64,000 nt of DNA from Proteiniphilum sp. UBA5384 (GTDB taxonomy: Bacteria; Bacteroidota; Bacteroidia; Bacteroidales; Dysgonomonadaceae). A program made the translations under genes and the position numbers. Each line of letters starts with the position of its first letter. Positions within the stretch are counted from its first letter, which is position 1. Positions 1 to 9,253 of the stretch are shown here, piece after piece. Below the pieces are notes generated by a model. It did no database searches and was not told the DNA's origin. It saw only the letters and a program-made list of their open reading frames with translations. The DNA is taken from assembly GCF_002410825.1 (NCBI RefSeq), contig NZ_DHOS01000010.1, forward strand, positions 169,827 through 233,826, read 5' to 3'.

Positions 1-1031
1 TCACCCAGGGCCAGGGTACGAATCATCAGTGTGGCGGATTGTGAGCCTGCATTCCCTCCACTGTTTATCAATAACGGTAGAAAAAATACCAGAGCAACGA
101 CCGATTCAATCACATTCTCAAATCTCGACATGGCATATCCCGAGAAAACATTCACGAACACCAATACCATTAGCCAACCTATCCGTTTCTTGTAGAGAAA
201 AGAAGCACTTGCCAACAAGGGATTGATCACCGCATCCTGCATGGCGCTGAACTTATGGAAGTCTTCCGTATCTTCTTCTTCTGCCACATCAAAAATATCA
301 TCAATCGTAACAATACCGAGTAGTGTATTGGTAGTGTCCACAACGGGTAAAGCCACACGATTGTAATCCTTAAAGACCTGTATGGCTGTTTCCTGATCAT
401 CAAAAGCGTTTAGTACCACGACTTTATGATCGATCAGGTCCTCTATCTTTTCATCCTGGCCGGCGAGCAATATATCGCGGATAGGGAGGTCGGCAATCAA
501 TCTCCAGTGCTGGTTTACCACATAAACCACCTCCAGGGTCTCGGCCTCTTTCCCGAAGCGGCGGATATGTTGCAATGTCTCAGCGACGGTAAAGTGGGAT
601 TTTACCGCTACATACTGGGGTGTCATCAATCGCCCGATACTCTCTTCGGGATAACCAAGGAGCTGCGTGGTTTTTTTCAGGTTTTCGGTGCTCAGCAACT
701 GCATCAATTGCTGGGCCACTTTGCCGGGTAACTCCTCAAACAGTGCGGTACGGTCATCCGGATTCATGTCATTCATCAGGTCGGTAAGGCGTGATGCATG
801 GTGCGCCAACCCGTCAATGATTTCAACCTGTTTGTCGGAATGGAGTTCGCTGAAGACTTCCGTAGCCTCTTTCCCGGGAAGAAGGCGGAAAAAGATAATG
901 GATTGAAATGGATTGCTATGCTCAATGAGGGAGGTAATATCGGGAACATCCAATTTAATGAGTTCCGTTTTCAGGGTAGCCCATGCCCTCTCTTTTATGA
1001 GTTTCTGAAAATTGAATTGGGTATCTGTCAT
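1..1031 (-). CDS. mgtE: Magnesium transporter MgtE, C-terminus cut by window edge
   Basis: This gene encodes the inner-membrane Mg2+ channel/transporter MgtE. Only 343 codons lie in the window, so most of the membrane domain is missing. Residues about 20-130 are the helical MgtE N domain and about 138-250 are a pair of CBS domains, which in this family sense cytosolic Mg2+. The first membrane segment follows at about 285-300, and the frame leaves the window just after the family signature NSGGNAGSQSATLM (residues 323-336). The ATG is preceded by AGGAGAG, which fixes the start. It is transcribed apart from rsmD, with a promoter-like site in the gap between them. The family call is firm. Confidence 0.93.
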   Translation of the reverse strand, partial: MTDTQFNFQKLIKERAWATLKTELIKLDVPDITSLIEHSNPFQSIIFFRLLPGKEATEVFSELHSDKQVEIIDGLAHHASRLTDLMNDMNPDDRTALFEELPGKVAQQLMQLLSTENLKKTTQLLGYPEESIGRLMTPQYVAVKSHFTVAETLQHIRRFGKEAETLEVVYVVNQHWRLIADLPIRDILLAGQDEKIEDLIDHKVVVLNAFDDQETAIQVFKDYNRVALPVVDTTNTLLGIVTIDDIFDVAEEEDTEDFHKFSAMQDAVINPLLASASFLYKKRIGWLMVLVFVNVFSGYAMSRFENVIESVVALVFFLPLLINSGGNAGSQSATLMIRTLALG

Positions 1032-1148
1032 CGCACTCTCCTTTCTACTTTGCCTGAAAGGAGGGTATCCATTTACAGGTCAAAGATTTTACATTGATTA
1101 TATTTTCGGGAATCTTCGTCCATTTGACAATTTGTTATTAAAGGGTGA

Positions 1149-1183
1149 CAAATATACGCTATTTTTTTGGAAAAACCGACAAA
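1149..1183 (-). promoter_or_regulatory. Candidate promoter for mgtE
   Basis: Read on the minus strand, TTTG is followed after 23 bases by TATATTTG, a full match to the Bacteroidetes -7 element TAnnTTTG. The spacing is at the upper limit for this class. It would give a leader of about 110 bases before the mgtE start. I saw no recognisable Mg2+ riboswitch in that leader. Confidence 0.42.
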
Positions 1184-1214
1184 GAGTGAAGAGAAAAAGA
1201 AGGCTGGGCAGGAT

Positions 1215-1748
1215 TTAAAACTCAAAGAAGGAAAAATGTACATTTCCATATTTGCGTTCTTCTTTGAAATGTGGCAGATGTGAAAAATTGAATTTCTTGG
1301 AATGTTCCATGACAAAAAATCCCCCCTCTTTGACCAATTGTTTATTGATGATAATTTCGGGAATCTTTCCCGCGGCGGGTAGATCATAAGGAGGGTCAGC
1401 AAAAATAAAGTCGAATGATTGTTTTAGAGATTGCAGGAATTTCAAAACATCCGCTTTTACCGGAAACAATTCCTTTGCCCCGAGTTTTTCCTGAGCCATG
1501 CAGATAAAGTTAAAGTGATTTTGGTTCTGTTCCACGCTCATCACATAAGGACATCCCCTCGAAATCAATTCAAAAGCGATACTGCCTGTGCCGGAAAAGA
1601 GATCCAAGGCCGTTGTTTCTTCCCAGTCAAGGAGGTTGTTGAGCACATTAAAAAGCCCCTCTTTCGCAAAATCGGTAGTAGGACGTGCTTTCAGATTCGA
1701 GGGAACCTGAATTCTCCTGGATTTGTATTTTCCTCCGATTATACGCAT
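1215..1748 (-). CDS. rsmD: 16S rRNA (guanine(966)-N2)-methyltransferase RsmD
   Basis: RsmD methylates G966 of 16S rRNA with S-adenosylmethionine. The 177 residues are normal length for the family. The N-terminus MRIIGGKYKSRRI is typical, the SAM-binding motif DLFSGTGS is at residues 49-56 and the catalytic DPPY is at 118-121. The start overlaps the end of the upstream DUF3822 gene by 10 bases, so the two are probably translationally coupled in one operon. The family call is secure. Confidence 0.95.
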   Translation of the reverse strand: MRIIGGKYKSRRIQVPSNLKARPTTDFAKEGLFNVLNNLLDWEETTALDLFSGTGSIAFELISRGCPYVMSVEQNQNHFNFICMAQEKLGAKELFPVKADVLKFLQSLKQSFDFIFADPPYDLPAAGKIPEIIINKQLVKEGGFFVMEHSKKFNFSHLPHFKEERKYGNVHFSFFEF

Positions 1749-2554
1749 AAGCCTGCCAATATATCAGTGGGGAGTGATTTCTTTTGCTCATCTGTCAGCA
1801 TCACCTTCGGATTCAATTCCGGTTGCCCTATATGCCGGATCAGTTTTCGTAATAACTCGACGGAGGTTTGTTGGGAATCGATATCACCGGATAGATAGAG
1901 CTTGTCGGTTGACTGGTCAAATCCTGATTTCTCCCATATGCTGGCGATGAAATAAGTGGCATCATGTGGGTCGGTAGCCGGAAATGTATTTGTCGAAATT
2001 AATTTGTGACCGGCATAACAAACGATGGTCACATATCTGTCATGAAAATCAGTGAAGCAATATTTTCCGCTTTCTTCACCTATATAGGATCTGAATAATG
2101 CAGTAAGGAGGGAGTTGTGATGATGGAATGTGGGGTTGCATAAACTCCGGGCAAGAAATGCATGGACTTCTTCATCCAGATTGAAAATAATTTGCAGTTC
2201 ATTATCGGCAACTCTATCAGTGAGAACAATACCCTCCGTATTATGGAAATTAAACCGGAATATTTCTTCAATCCGTTTCTTATCAAAATATATTTTGGGA
2301 ACAAGCGTGTAAAAAGGGGAGACCACGGTTACTTTTACCCGGTTGAAAGCCTGGCTGAGAAAACCTAAATCGAAAATCAGTTTTTTGATATTATCTATGT
2401 AGGAGAGCTTGCCGCTTAGTTCGGTTTCCTGAAAATGAAAAATCGTAGGATCTCCCGGACAATAAATATAAAAAGAAAATCCATTCGGCGATAGCCGAAT
2501 GGATAAATTGTATCTTTCCGAATAAGCCAGGTCGATATTTTCAGGTAAAAACAT
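1739..2554 (-). CDS. DUF3822 family protein
   Basis: This 271-residue cytosolic protein resembles the DUF3822 family, which is common in Bacteroidetes and usually sits beside rsmD as here. The family has an actin/hexokinase-like look, with a strand-rich first half and the motif TDFHDRYVTIVCYAGHKL in the middle. Its function is not established. No signal peptide or membrane segment is visible. It overlaps rsmD by 10 bases and starts 20 bases after the preceding gene, so the three form an operon. Constant pairing with rsmD suggests a link to ribosome maturation, but that is only an inference. Confidence 0.85.
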   Translation of the reverse strand: MFLPENIDLAYSERYNLSIRLSPNGFSFYIYCPGDPTIFHFQETELSGKLSYIDNIKKLIFDLGFLSQAFNRVKVTVVSPFYTLVPKIYFDKKRIEEIFRFNFHNTEGIVLTDRVADNELQIIFNLDEEVHAFLARSLCNPTFHHHNSLLTALFRSYIGEESGKYCFTDFHDRYVTIVCYAGHKLISTNTFPATDPHDATYFIASIWEKSGFDQSTDKLYLSGDIDSQQTSVELLRKLIRHIGQPELNPKVMLTDEQKKSLPTDILAGLCV

Positions 2555-2574
2555 ACAATAAATAAGGGAAGCTA

Positions 2575-3279
2575 TTATTCCCAGTTACCGGCGTTATTGT
2601 TAGCTACTTCAAGTGAACCTACCTGCATTCCGGGATACCTCTTGCCCGGGCGGTCAAGTACCTCCTGGATTTTCTGGTCCAACAGTTTGTCGTTTAAATC
2701 ACTTAAATAGCTGGTAAAGGGCGTCTTTGCCTCGAATACCTGTACCGGATATCCGGAGGCAGTGATCAGTGAATCGACTCCCATTTCAAATTTTACTCCA
2801 TTCCCATAAGGTACAAACGCCAGGGAATCGGGGCTGAAATTACGACGATTCGGATATAATACCTCAACAGCAGGAGAATATATGGAGTCTCTCACTAACT
2901 GGGGGCCATTTTTCGTTTCGTCCCAGAGACCTGCATCCTTGATGGCTTTTTCATTTCCCGACCTGATAATCTGCATGGCTTTTGCTTCGGTCATGCCGGC
3001 TTCCAATTGCGCTTCAGTGAGATCTCCTGCTTTTACTACCGTAGCAATTCTTCCATCCTTTACAAAGTGGATCAGCGTGTCGAAACTAGCTGTGTAAGAA
3101 CCGCCCTGAGCCCGCAAAGCGGCTTGAGCCGTACGGATATCCACCAAACGTTGGATAACGGCCTTATCACGTTTTGCTACTTCAGCATTAAAATCAATCG
3201 GTCCTTGGATACTTCTCCAGCAAATGTAAGCCAAAAGAATAATGGCTACTGCTAAAAGCACTCTCATTACAACTTTCAT
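2575..3279 (-). CDS. Membrane-anchored hypothetical protein, Bacteroidales-conserved
   Basis: I cannot assign a function. The protein has one hydrophobic segment at residues 5-21, probably an uncleaved anchor, followed by a charged helical stretch (residues 30-60) and a mostly soluble periplasmic part of about 170 residues. This layout resembles a pseudopilin-like or DUF-type envelope protein, but no prepilin peptidase site is visible. It is first in an operon with DUF3822 and rsmD, 20 bases ahead of the former. An AAAAGG-type ribosome-binding site precedes the ATG. It is divergent from the helicase gene. Confidence 0.75.
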   Translation of the reverse strand: MKVVMRVLLAVAIILLAYICWRSIQGPIDFNAEVAKRDKAVIQRLVDIRTAQAALRAQGGSYTASFDTLIHFVKDGRIATVVKAGDLTEAQLEAGMTEAKAMQIIRSGNEKAIKDAGLWDETKNGPQLVRDSIYSPAVEVLYPNRRNFSPDSLAFVPYGNGVKFEMGVDSLITASGYPVQVFEAKTPFTSYLSDLNDKLLDQKIQEVLDRPGKRYPGMQVGSLEVANNNAGNWE

Positions 3280-3338
3280 GGACTTTTCCTTTTTAAATAT
3301 TTATACTGTTTAAATTTTGATTTTCTGATTTTAGACTA

Positions 3339-3346
3339 CAAATTTA
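3339..3346 (-). promoter_or_regulatory. Candidate -7 element for the hypothetical-DUF3822-rsmD operon
   Basis: The minus strand reads TAAATTTG, a full TAnnTTTG match about 60 bases before the first start codon of the operon. I could not place a matching upstream TTTG, so this rests on one element. Confidence 0.35.
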
Positions 3347-3396
3347 GAAAAAGAATGATAATTGTGCTACTTTTACGGGAAAAAATACCAAAAAAA

Positions 3397-4821
3397 ATGG
3401 TAAATCGGTTTTTTATTGAGAGAATCAGTGCGAATTTCCCATTCAACTTTACAAATGACCAGATGAATGCCTTGGAAAAGATCGCCGGTTTTCTTTTTTC
3501 AGGGATCGATGATCAGATATTTTTGCTTACAGGGTATGCCGGTACCGGAAAGTCATCTCTTATCGGAAGTCTTGTCAGAACAATGATTGAATTTAGGCAA
3601 AAGGCAATTTTGTTGGCTCCCACCGGAAGAGCAGCCAAAGTTTTTTCGGGTTATGCAGACCAGCAGGCACTGACCATCCATAAAAAAATATACCGTCAGC
3701 AGAAATTTGGTGAAGGATCACCTCACTTTTCCCTCTCTGAAAACTTACACACACATACACTTTTTATTGTGGATGAAGCATCGATGATTAGTAATGAATC
3801 ATCTGATTTTTCTGTTTTTGGGACGGGTAGATTGCTGGATGATTTGGTGGAGTATGTCTATTCTGCCCGGGGATGCAGGATGCTTCTTATAGGAGATAGT
3901 GCGCAGTTGCCTCCGGTGAAACAGAAGAACAGTCCTGCACTCGACAAGGACATCCTGCGTTCTTATTCGTTGCAGGTCGCCGATGCAATGCTAACCCAAA
4001 TCGTGCGTCAGGAAGAAGAATCGGGTGTCTTGTATAATGCTACTGCACTCAGGAATGCATTGAGGTTTCAAAATACGAATGACTATCCAAAGCTGCATGT
4101 GAAGGGCTTTGTAGATGTGATACGTATTACCGGAATGGATCTTATCGATGAGATAGCCAATGCCTACCAAAAGGACGGAATGGACGAAACTATCGTTATT
4201 TCACGATCCAATAAACGGGTGAACGCCTATAATAATGGGATAAGAAATAGGGTCCTATACCGTGAAGAAGAGATCTCTTCGGGAGATATACTGATGATTA
4301 CCAGGAATAATTATTTCTGGGTGGAGAATTTTGAAGAACTTGATTTCCTGGCCAACGGGGAATTTGTGGAAGTCCGTCGGATAAGGGGTGAAGAGGAGAT
4401 GTATGGATTCAGGTTTTGCAATGTGTTACTGTATCATCGGGATTATGAAGTTGAATTCGAAGCCAAAATTATCTTAGATGCGTTGCATACCGAGGTACCC
4501 GGATTGACCCGTGAACAGAATGATCAACTGTTTTTTAACGTGATGGAGGATTATGCTGATATTTCCCGCAAGCGGGAGAGGTATAAGCAGGTGAAGTTAA
4601 ATCCATGGTTCAACGCTTTGCAAGTCAAGTACGGATATGCGGTTACCTGCCATAAAGCACAGGGAGGGGAATGGCAGAATGTGTTCCTCGATTTGGGATA
4701 TATCCAGCAATCATATATGGGAGAGAACTTTTACCGTTGGCTTTATACCTCTATCACCCGCAGTTCTCGGAAGTTATTTCTTGTGAATTTACCTGATGAT
4801 TTTGTGGCACATCCCAAATAA
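3397..4821 (+). CDS. RecD/Pif1-like ATP-dependent DNA helicase
   Basis: This is a superfamily 1B helicase of the RecD2/Pif1 type, probably acting in DNA repair or fork restart. Walker A (GYAGTGKS) is near residue 46, Walker B (IVDEAS) near 124 and motif III (GDSAQLPP) near 166. A UvrD_C_2-type motif (YAVTCHKAQGGEW) lies near the C-terminus. The open frame begins at an earlier ATG at 3355, but a promoter-like TACTTTTA sits at about 3374-3381. The ATG at 3397 is therefore preferred, and it gives a typical N-terminus and 474 residues. The protein lacks the long N-terminal region of RecD2, so it is a short helicase form common in Bacteroidetes. Confidence 0.88.
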   Translation: MVNRFFIERISANFPFNFTNDQMNALEKIAGFLFSGIDDQIFLLTGYAGTGKSSLIGSLVRTMIEFRQKAILLAPTGRAAKVFSGYADQQALTIHKKIYRQQKFGEGSPHFSLSENLHTHTLFIVDEASMISNESSDFSVFGTGRLLDDLVEYVYSARGCRMLLIGDSAQLPPVKQKNSPALDKDILRSYSLQVADAMLTQIVRQEEESGVLYNATALRNALRFQNTNDYPKLHVKGFVDVIRITGMDLIDEIANAYQKDGMDETIVISRSNKRVNAYNNGIRNRVLYREEEISSGDILMITRNNYFWVENFEELDFLANGEFVEVRRIRGEEEMYGFRFCNVLLYHRDYEVEFEAKIILDALHTEVPGLTREQNDQLFFNVMEDYADISRKRERYKQVKLNPWFNALQVKYGYAVTCHKAQGGEWQNVFLDLGYIQQSYMGENFYRWLYTSITRSSRKLFLVNLPDDFVAHPK

Positions 4822-4833
4822 TGATTACTTTTG
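4801..4833 (+). promoter_or_regulatory. Candidate promoter for the rsmI operon
   Basis: TTTG at 4801 is followed after 21 bases by TACTTTTG, so both Bacteroidetes promoter elements are present at normal spacing. The site overlaps the 3' end of the helicase gene. A small perfect hairpin (CCGGAA, three-base loop, TTCCGG) lies just downstream in the short leader before the start at 4877. Confidence 0.55.
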
Positions 4834-4876
4834 TAATTTGTAAGATGCCGGAATGTTTCCGGTAAAAGGATGTTGA

Positions 4877-5644
4877 ATGTCGGAAAAAAGAAAAGAATAT
4901 ATTGACCAGCTTTTGGGTGAACTGAAGCTATTGGAAGAACGTCTCCTTTCTGTCAAGGAAAATGATGCCTTGCCCTTCTCTTTCTTCAGTGCCTCTTTCG
5001 ACCGGATAGAAAAGATATCACGGTCGCTCCACGAATTGGAACTGATGCAGATCGGAGAGATGAAAGAGCAAATGGAACGGTTAATCCTGTTTCTGTCTGA
5101 AAATTCTTCCCGGGAAACGGAGGACATTCTTTCAAAAAGAAAAAATGCTTTTGAAAAACAGGCAAATGAGCCGGTAGAAAATAACCCGGTAGAAAGTAGC
5201 CCCCCGATAGAAAATGATTCGGTAGAACGGAAAGAAGTTATAGTGGAACAAGAGACCCATATCGCTGAAAAGGTGATCTTTCCTGAGTATCGCAATCCGC
5301 GAATAACTGAGCCGACTCCCTCTTCCCGGGTAGTCACAGAGCAGGCAATACCCGAAAGAAACGGGGACGAAAATTCTGTAAAGCCCCGATCCCTGAACGA
5401 TATTATCCAGGCAACCCCTGCATTGGTAGACTTGAAGAGAGGAATCAGTCTTAACGATCGTTTCCTGTTCCAGAGAGAATTATTCAATAATAACCGGGAG
5501 GAGATGAACCGGGTAATAGATAAATTAAATACTTTTGGTAATTTCGAGGAAGTAGAGAATTATCTGAGGAGCAAGCATGACTGGAATTTCGAAGACCAAA
5601 CGGTAAAGGATTTTCTCTTTGTCATCAAAAAAGGCTTTCATTAA
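4877..5644 (+). CDS. Conserved coiled-coil hypothetical protein upstream of rsmI
   Basis: This is a 255-residue soluble protein of unknown function that recurs upstream of rsmI in Bacteroidales. The first 95 residues are charged helices. A variable linker rich in Pro, Val, Glu and Asn follows (about 100-165) and includes short repeats such as EPVENNPVESSP. The conserved part is the C-terminal 85 residues, with the core GISLNDRFLFQRELF and a terminal helical domain. Architecture alone suggests a scaffold or adaptor. The next gene starts 18 bases downstream, so the two are co-transcribed. Confidence 0.8.
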   Translation: MSEKRKEYIDQLLGELKLLEERLLSVKENDALPFSFFSASFDRIEKISRSLHELELMQIGEMKEQMERLILFLSENSSRETEDILSKRKNAFEKQANEPVENNPVESSPPIENDSVERKEVIVEQETHIAEKVIFPEYRNPRITEPTPSSRVVTEQAIPERNGDENSVKPRSLNDIIQATPALVDLKRGISLNDRFLFQRELFNNNREEMNRVIDKLNTFGNFEEVENYLRSKHDWNFEDQTVKDFLFVIKKGFH

Positions 5645-5662
5645 CACGAAAAGCAAAGAGGC

Positions 5663-6331
5663 ATGGGTAAACTGTTTGTGGTACCTACACCGGTAGGAAA
5701 TCTGGAGGATATGACACTGCGGGCCATCAGGATTCTTAAGGAATGTGATTTGATCCTTGCAGAAGATACACGTACAAGTGGTGTGCTGTTGAAACATTTC
5801 GGAATACAAACACGCGCACAGTCCCATCATAAATTTAATGAACACCGGACGGTAGCGCCTCTGGTAGAGCAGCTAAAAGGCGGTAAAAAAATCGCATTGA
5901 TATCGGATGCCGGCACTCCGGCTATTTCAGATCCCGGATTTTTACTTATACGATCATGTGTGCAGGATGGAGTGGAAGTGGAGTGTCTTCCGGGAGCAAC
6001 TGCTTTTGTGCCGGCCCTGGTGGAATCGGGATTGCCGGCTGATCGTTTTTGTTTCGAAGGGTTTCTTCCACAGAAGAAAGGACGGCAGACCAAATTGCAA
6101 CAATTGGCAGAAGAGGAACGCACCATGATTTTTTATGAATCACCCTACCGCGTGGTAAAGACGCTTTCGCAACTGGCAGAAAATATGGGTAATGATCGTG
6201 CTGCTTCAGTCTCAAGGGAGATATCGAAGGTATATGCAGAAACCGTGAGAGGTACGCTGGGGGAGTTGGTGATTCACTTTACCGGGAACGAACCAAGGGG
6301 AGAATTTGTGATCGTCGTATCAGGGAAGTAA
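5663..6331 (+). CDS. rsmI: 16S rRNA (cytidine(1402)-2'-O)-methyltransferase RsmI
   Basis: RsmI adds the 2'-O-methyl group to C1402 in the ribosomal P site. The 222-residue protein is a tetrapyrrole-methylase fold enzyme with the diagnostic PTPVGNL (8-14), AEDTR (33-37) and a glycine-rich ISDAGTPAISDPG segment near residue 80. It is shorter than the E. coli enzyme (286 residues) because it lacks the extra C-terminal domain, which is usual in this phylum. Its partner for the same nucleotide, RsmH (N4-methylation), is encoded in the same window at 16.8 kb. Confidence 0.95.
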   Translation: MGKLFVVPTPVGNLEDMTLRAIRILKECDLILAEDTRTSGVLLKHFGIQTRAQSHHKFNEHRTVAPLVEQLKGGKKIALISDAGTPAISDPGFLLIRSCVQDGVEVECLPGATAFVPALVESGLPADRFCFEGFLPQKKGRQTKLQQLAEEERTMIFYESPYRVVKTLSQLAENMGNDRAASVSREISKVYAETVRGTLGELVIHFTGNEPRGEFVIVVSGK

Positions 6332-6395
6332 TAATCTATTGAACAAACTATTTTATAGAGTTAATCGTTAATTAAAGAAGAAAAATTTGAATCGT

Positions 6396-7250
6396 ATGAA
6401 AAAGATTGGAATACTGTTTTTTGTTGTGGGGCTTATTGTCTCATGTACAAATGTAAGAGAATCGAAAGAGTATAAGGAGCTTCAGGCTCAACGTGACTCT
6501 CTGTTACAGCAGTCTGCCGGCAGTGAAGCTGAGGCTGCGGAAATGATGGCTGTAATCAGTGAAGTGGAGGAGAATTTTGCCAAAATAAGGGAGGCAGAAA
6601 AATATATCTCCACACAATCGGCACAGAGTGGAGAAATGAATCAGGCTACCCGTGATAAGGTAAAGGATAATTTCGAGATGATCAACGAAATACTGCAACG
6701 TAACAAGAAGCAGTTGGATGAGTTGAATCGTAAATCCAGCAGTAGTAACAAGGAAGTTGCTTCGTTAAAAAATACTATTAACCGGTTGAATAACGAGATG
6801 AAAGAAAGTTCTGCCCGCCTTGTGGAATTGCAGGAACAACTGGCACAGAAAGATGAACAGATCATGCAACTCTCACAGGATATCGCTTCACTTGCGCGGG
6901 AATCCGAAACCCAATCTGCTACTATCCAGGAACAAGACAGGTCATTGCATACGGCTTACTATGTCTTTGGTACGGCCAATGAACTGAAAGACCAAAAAAT
7001 ACTTTCGGGAGGATTTCTACAGCAGACAAGGGTACTGCAAGACACTTTCAATAAGGATTATTTCCTGAAAATAGATATCCGGGAAGTAACCGAGATACCG
7101 TTATATGCTTCAAGAGGCAAACTCTGGTCTACGCACCCTGAAGGTACATATGAGTTTGTAAAAGGCAGCGACGGGAAGCTGACTTTCCAGATCACCGACA
7201 CGCAACGTTTCTGGAGCCTCACTAAATATCTGATTATTGAAGTGAATTGA
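6396..7250 (+). CDS. Coiled-coil lipoprotein
   Basis: This is a predicted lipoprotein with lipobox LIVSC ending at Cys17 of the ATG start used here. An upstream TTG would add three residues and is less likely. Residues about 25-190 are nearly continuous heptad-like helix with many Glu, Gln, Lys and Ser, a long periplasmic coiled coil. A compact strand-rich domain of about 90 residues follows, including the segment TAYYVFGTANELKDQ. Similar proteins are widespread in Bacteroidetes without a known function. The coiled coil suggests a spacer or scaffold between membranes. Confidence 0.8.
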   Translation: MKKIGILFFVVGLIVSCTNVRESKEYKELQAQRDSLLQQSAGSEAEAAEMMAVISEVEENFAKIREAEKYISTQSAQSGEMNQATRDKVKDNFEMINEILQRNKKQLDELNRKSSSSNKEVASLKNTINRLNNEMKESSARLVELQEQLAQKDEQIMQLSQDIASLARESETQSATIQEQDRSLHTAYYVFGTANELKDQKILSGGFLQQTRVLQDTFNKDYFLKIDIREVTEIPLYASRGKLWSTHPEGTYEFVKGSDGKLTFQITDTQRFWSLTKYLIIEVN

Positions 7251-7268
7251 TAGGGGCTTTTTTTATTG

Positions 7269-7961
7269 ATGCAATACAAAAATCTTTTTATTGATTTGGA
7301 TGATACCCTTTGGGATATCCACTTAAACGGGAAAGAATGCCTGGAGGAGATTTACCGGGACTATGGATATGACAGGTTCTATCCTGATTTCGAAGCCTAT
7401 TATAATGTATATATGCCTTCGAATCATCATTTATGGGCTCTCTACAGGCAGGGAGACATTACAAAAGATAAACTTATCATAGAGCGTTTTCTGGTCCCTG
7501 TAAGGGAGTTCGGAATTGATGATCCCGGATATGCAAAACGGCTGAGTGATGATTTTCTGGAGAGAACTACCCGTAAGACCAGGTTGATTGACGGGACAAT
7601 GGACCTGCTGGATTATCTCAAACCCAAATACAGGATGCATATTCTCTCTAACGGGTTCAGGGAGGTACAATTCAAGAAGATAGAAAACTCCGGCCTTGCG
7701 CCTTATTTCGATAAGATAATCCTATCGGAGGATGCGGGAATCAATAAGCCGCATCCTGATATGTTTACTTATGCATTAAAGAACACCAACTCCCGGCGCG
7801 ACCAGACGGTAATGATCGGTGATAGTTGGGATGCTGATATCGTGGGGGCATGGAAAAGCCGTATTACGCAGATATGGTATAACCCGGAAGAGATTGCGCC
7901 GGAAGGTTTTGCACCAACTTATACTGTGCAAACGCTGGGAGAGATCAAGGAAATTCTGTAG
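7269..7961 (+). CDS. HAD-family phosphatase, YjjG-like
   Basis: This is a HAD-superfamily hydrolase of the YjjG/house-cleaning nucleotidase type, which dephosphorylates small phosphates such as non-canonical pyrimidine nucleotides. The catalytic motif DLDDT is near residue 9, the motif II serine is in HILSNG near residue 120, the motif III lysine is in GINKPHPDMF and motif IV is GDSWDAD. A helical cap lies between motifs I and II. The substrate cannot be read from sequence. Its 3' end overlaps the 3' end of the convergent arginine deiminase gene by 17 bases. Confidence 0.88.
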   Translation: MQYKNLFIDLDDTLWDIHLNGKECLEEIYRDYGYDRFYPDFEAYYNVYMPSNHHLWALYRQGDITKDKLIIERFLVPVREFGIDDPGYAKRLSDDFLERTTRKTRLIDGTMDLLDYLKPKYRMHILSNGFREVQFKKIENSGLAPYFDKIILSEDAGINKPHPDMFTYALKNTNSRRDQTVMIGDSWDADIVGAWKSRITQIWYNPEEIAPEGFAPTYTVQTLGEIKEIL

Positions 7962-9219
7962 TAGTCCGCCGCAAAGGCATGGTCATACACCTTGGGCCTC
8001 CACCTCCACGGGGGAGTTCAGACCCTTCGAGGGTGATCACGCAATTTCCGGACGAAGCAATATCCCGTTGACCGTTGATTATATCGGCCGCTTTCACCAC
8101 TTCAAACCCGTTTTTGTGCAATTCTTCCAATGTGTGGATATTCCTTGCGTACGAAATTACCTTGCCCGGTGCAAGCGCCAAAAAGTTGGCACCACTATGC
8201 CACTGTTCCCTCTCCTGGTCCCAATCGTCGGACTTACCGCCACATACGATCGGCGTGAGGTCGACTCCCAGTTTTCGCAAAATGCCTAGGATGCCGCTTA
8301 CCGAAGATATTTTGGTAACCTTGCCATTATCGATTTGCATATGCACTGTCTGGTAGGGAGTGTTGTTCATGATCAGCGGTTTGTAAATCATTGCCTTGTC
8401 GTGGTCGAGCAAGGTAAAGACCATATCGAGATGGATGAATGATTCGGGTGATCCGGGCAGTTGCTGCACGATCACATGTTTCTTACCCGAGCCGGTCTTG
8501 CAGAACTCCTGCACCAGCAAGTCAATGCCTTGTGCGCTGGTCCTTACGCCATTGCCGATCAATAAGATGTCATCCCGCACTACAAGTATGTCACCACCCT
8601 CCATCATTACGAGCGGGTTGTCTTGCGACAAGTCGTAACCGTTCACCACATTTCCATTAAAAAAGAGACCGCTTCTGAAGATGGCATCCATGATAAGTGA
8701 TTCCCGTACCCTAACGCTATTGGCCATTTTACATACCAAGGCGTTGTTTCCGATGACAGCCGAGGGATCCCGTGTAAAATAATAGTTGTAGAGAGGTTTT
8801 AGGGCGTAATACTCTTCACGCAGGAAATCGGCCAGGGTATTGACTTGTAATGGAAGACCCTCGATCAGCACTTTGGTAAGGGCCGAAGCCGATAGTTCCA
8901 TCAGAGAATCAATATAGCCTGTTGCCTGTTCCAAAGTGCAGATCTTCCGCACCAGATCATCCTTCAAGTCTTCGTGTTCCAATACCTTTATCAGCAAATC
9001 CGCGACTTCGTATACATCGGATGTTTTTTTCAGTACGGCCAGGAGTTGGTCATATTCTCTTCTGGCAATGGAAAGGTTCAATATGTCACTATATAGAGCC
9101 CTTTGCGCATGCCGGGGGGTCATGTTTTCCACCTCGGCGCCGGGATAATGAACCAGTACGGCTTCCAGTTTTCCCGTCTCGGACTGGATTTGTAATGTGC
9201 ACTTCTTTTCTTTGGACAT
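7945..9219 (-). CDS. arcA: Arginine deiminase
   Basis: Arginine deiminase converts arginine to citrulline and ammonia. The protein has 424 residues from the ATG at 9219, and an upstream TTG would add four. The guanidino-modifying fold is clear: MMEGGDILV carries substrate-binding residues, FIHLDMVFTLLD holds the His/Asp pair, and the C-terminal SELPRGGGGPRCMTMPL holds the nucleophilic cysteine. No ornithine carbamoyltransferase, carbamate kinase or antiporter gene lies nearby, so it is not in a standard ADI operon. The flavodoxin gene starts this transcription unit 34 bases upstream. Confidence 0.93.
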   Translation of the reverse strand: MSKEKKCTLQIQSETGKLEAVLVHYPGAEVENMTPRHAQRALYSDILNLSIARREYDQLLAVLKKTSDVYEVADLLIKVLEHEDLKDDLVRKICTLEQATGYIDSLMELSASALTKVLIEGLPLQVNTLADFLREEYYALKPLYNYYFTRDPSAVIGNNALVCKMANSVRVRESLIMDAIFRSGLFFNGNVVNGYDLSQDNPLVMMEGGDILVVRDDILLIGNGVRTSAQGIDLLVQEFCKTGSGKKHVIVQQLPGSPESFIHLDMVFTLLDHDKAMIYKPLIMNNTPYQTVHMQIDNGKVTKISSVSGILGILRKLGVDLTPIVCGGKSDDWDQEREQWHSGANFLALAPGKVISYARNIHTLEELHKNGFEVVKAADIINGQRDIASSGNCVITLEGSELPRGGGGPRCMTMPLRRTTTEFP

Positions 9220-9253
9220 AATAAAAATCAATTAATCCATAGGAATACGGTTC

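Noticed and set aside
3355..3396. Upstream start of the RecD-like helicase
   Set aside because: It would lie before the promoter-like TACTTTTA and adds residues not expected for the family.
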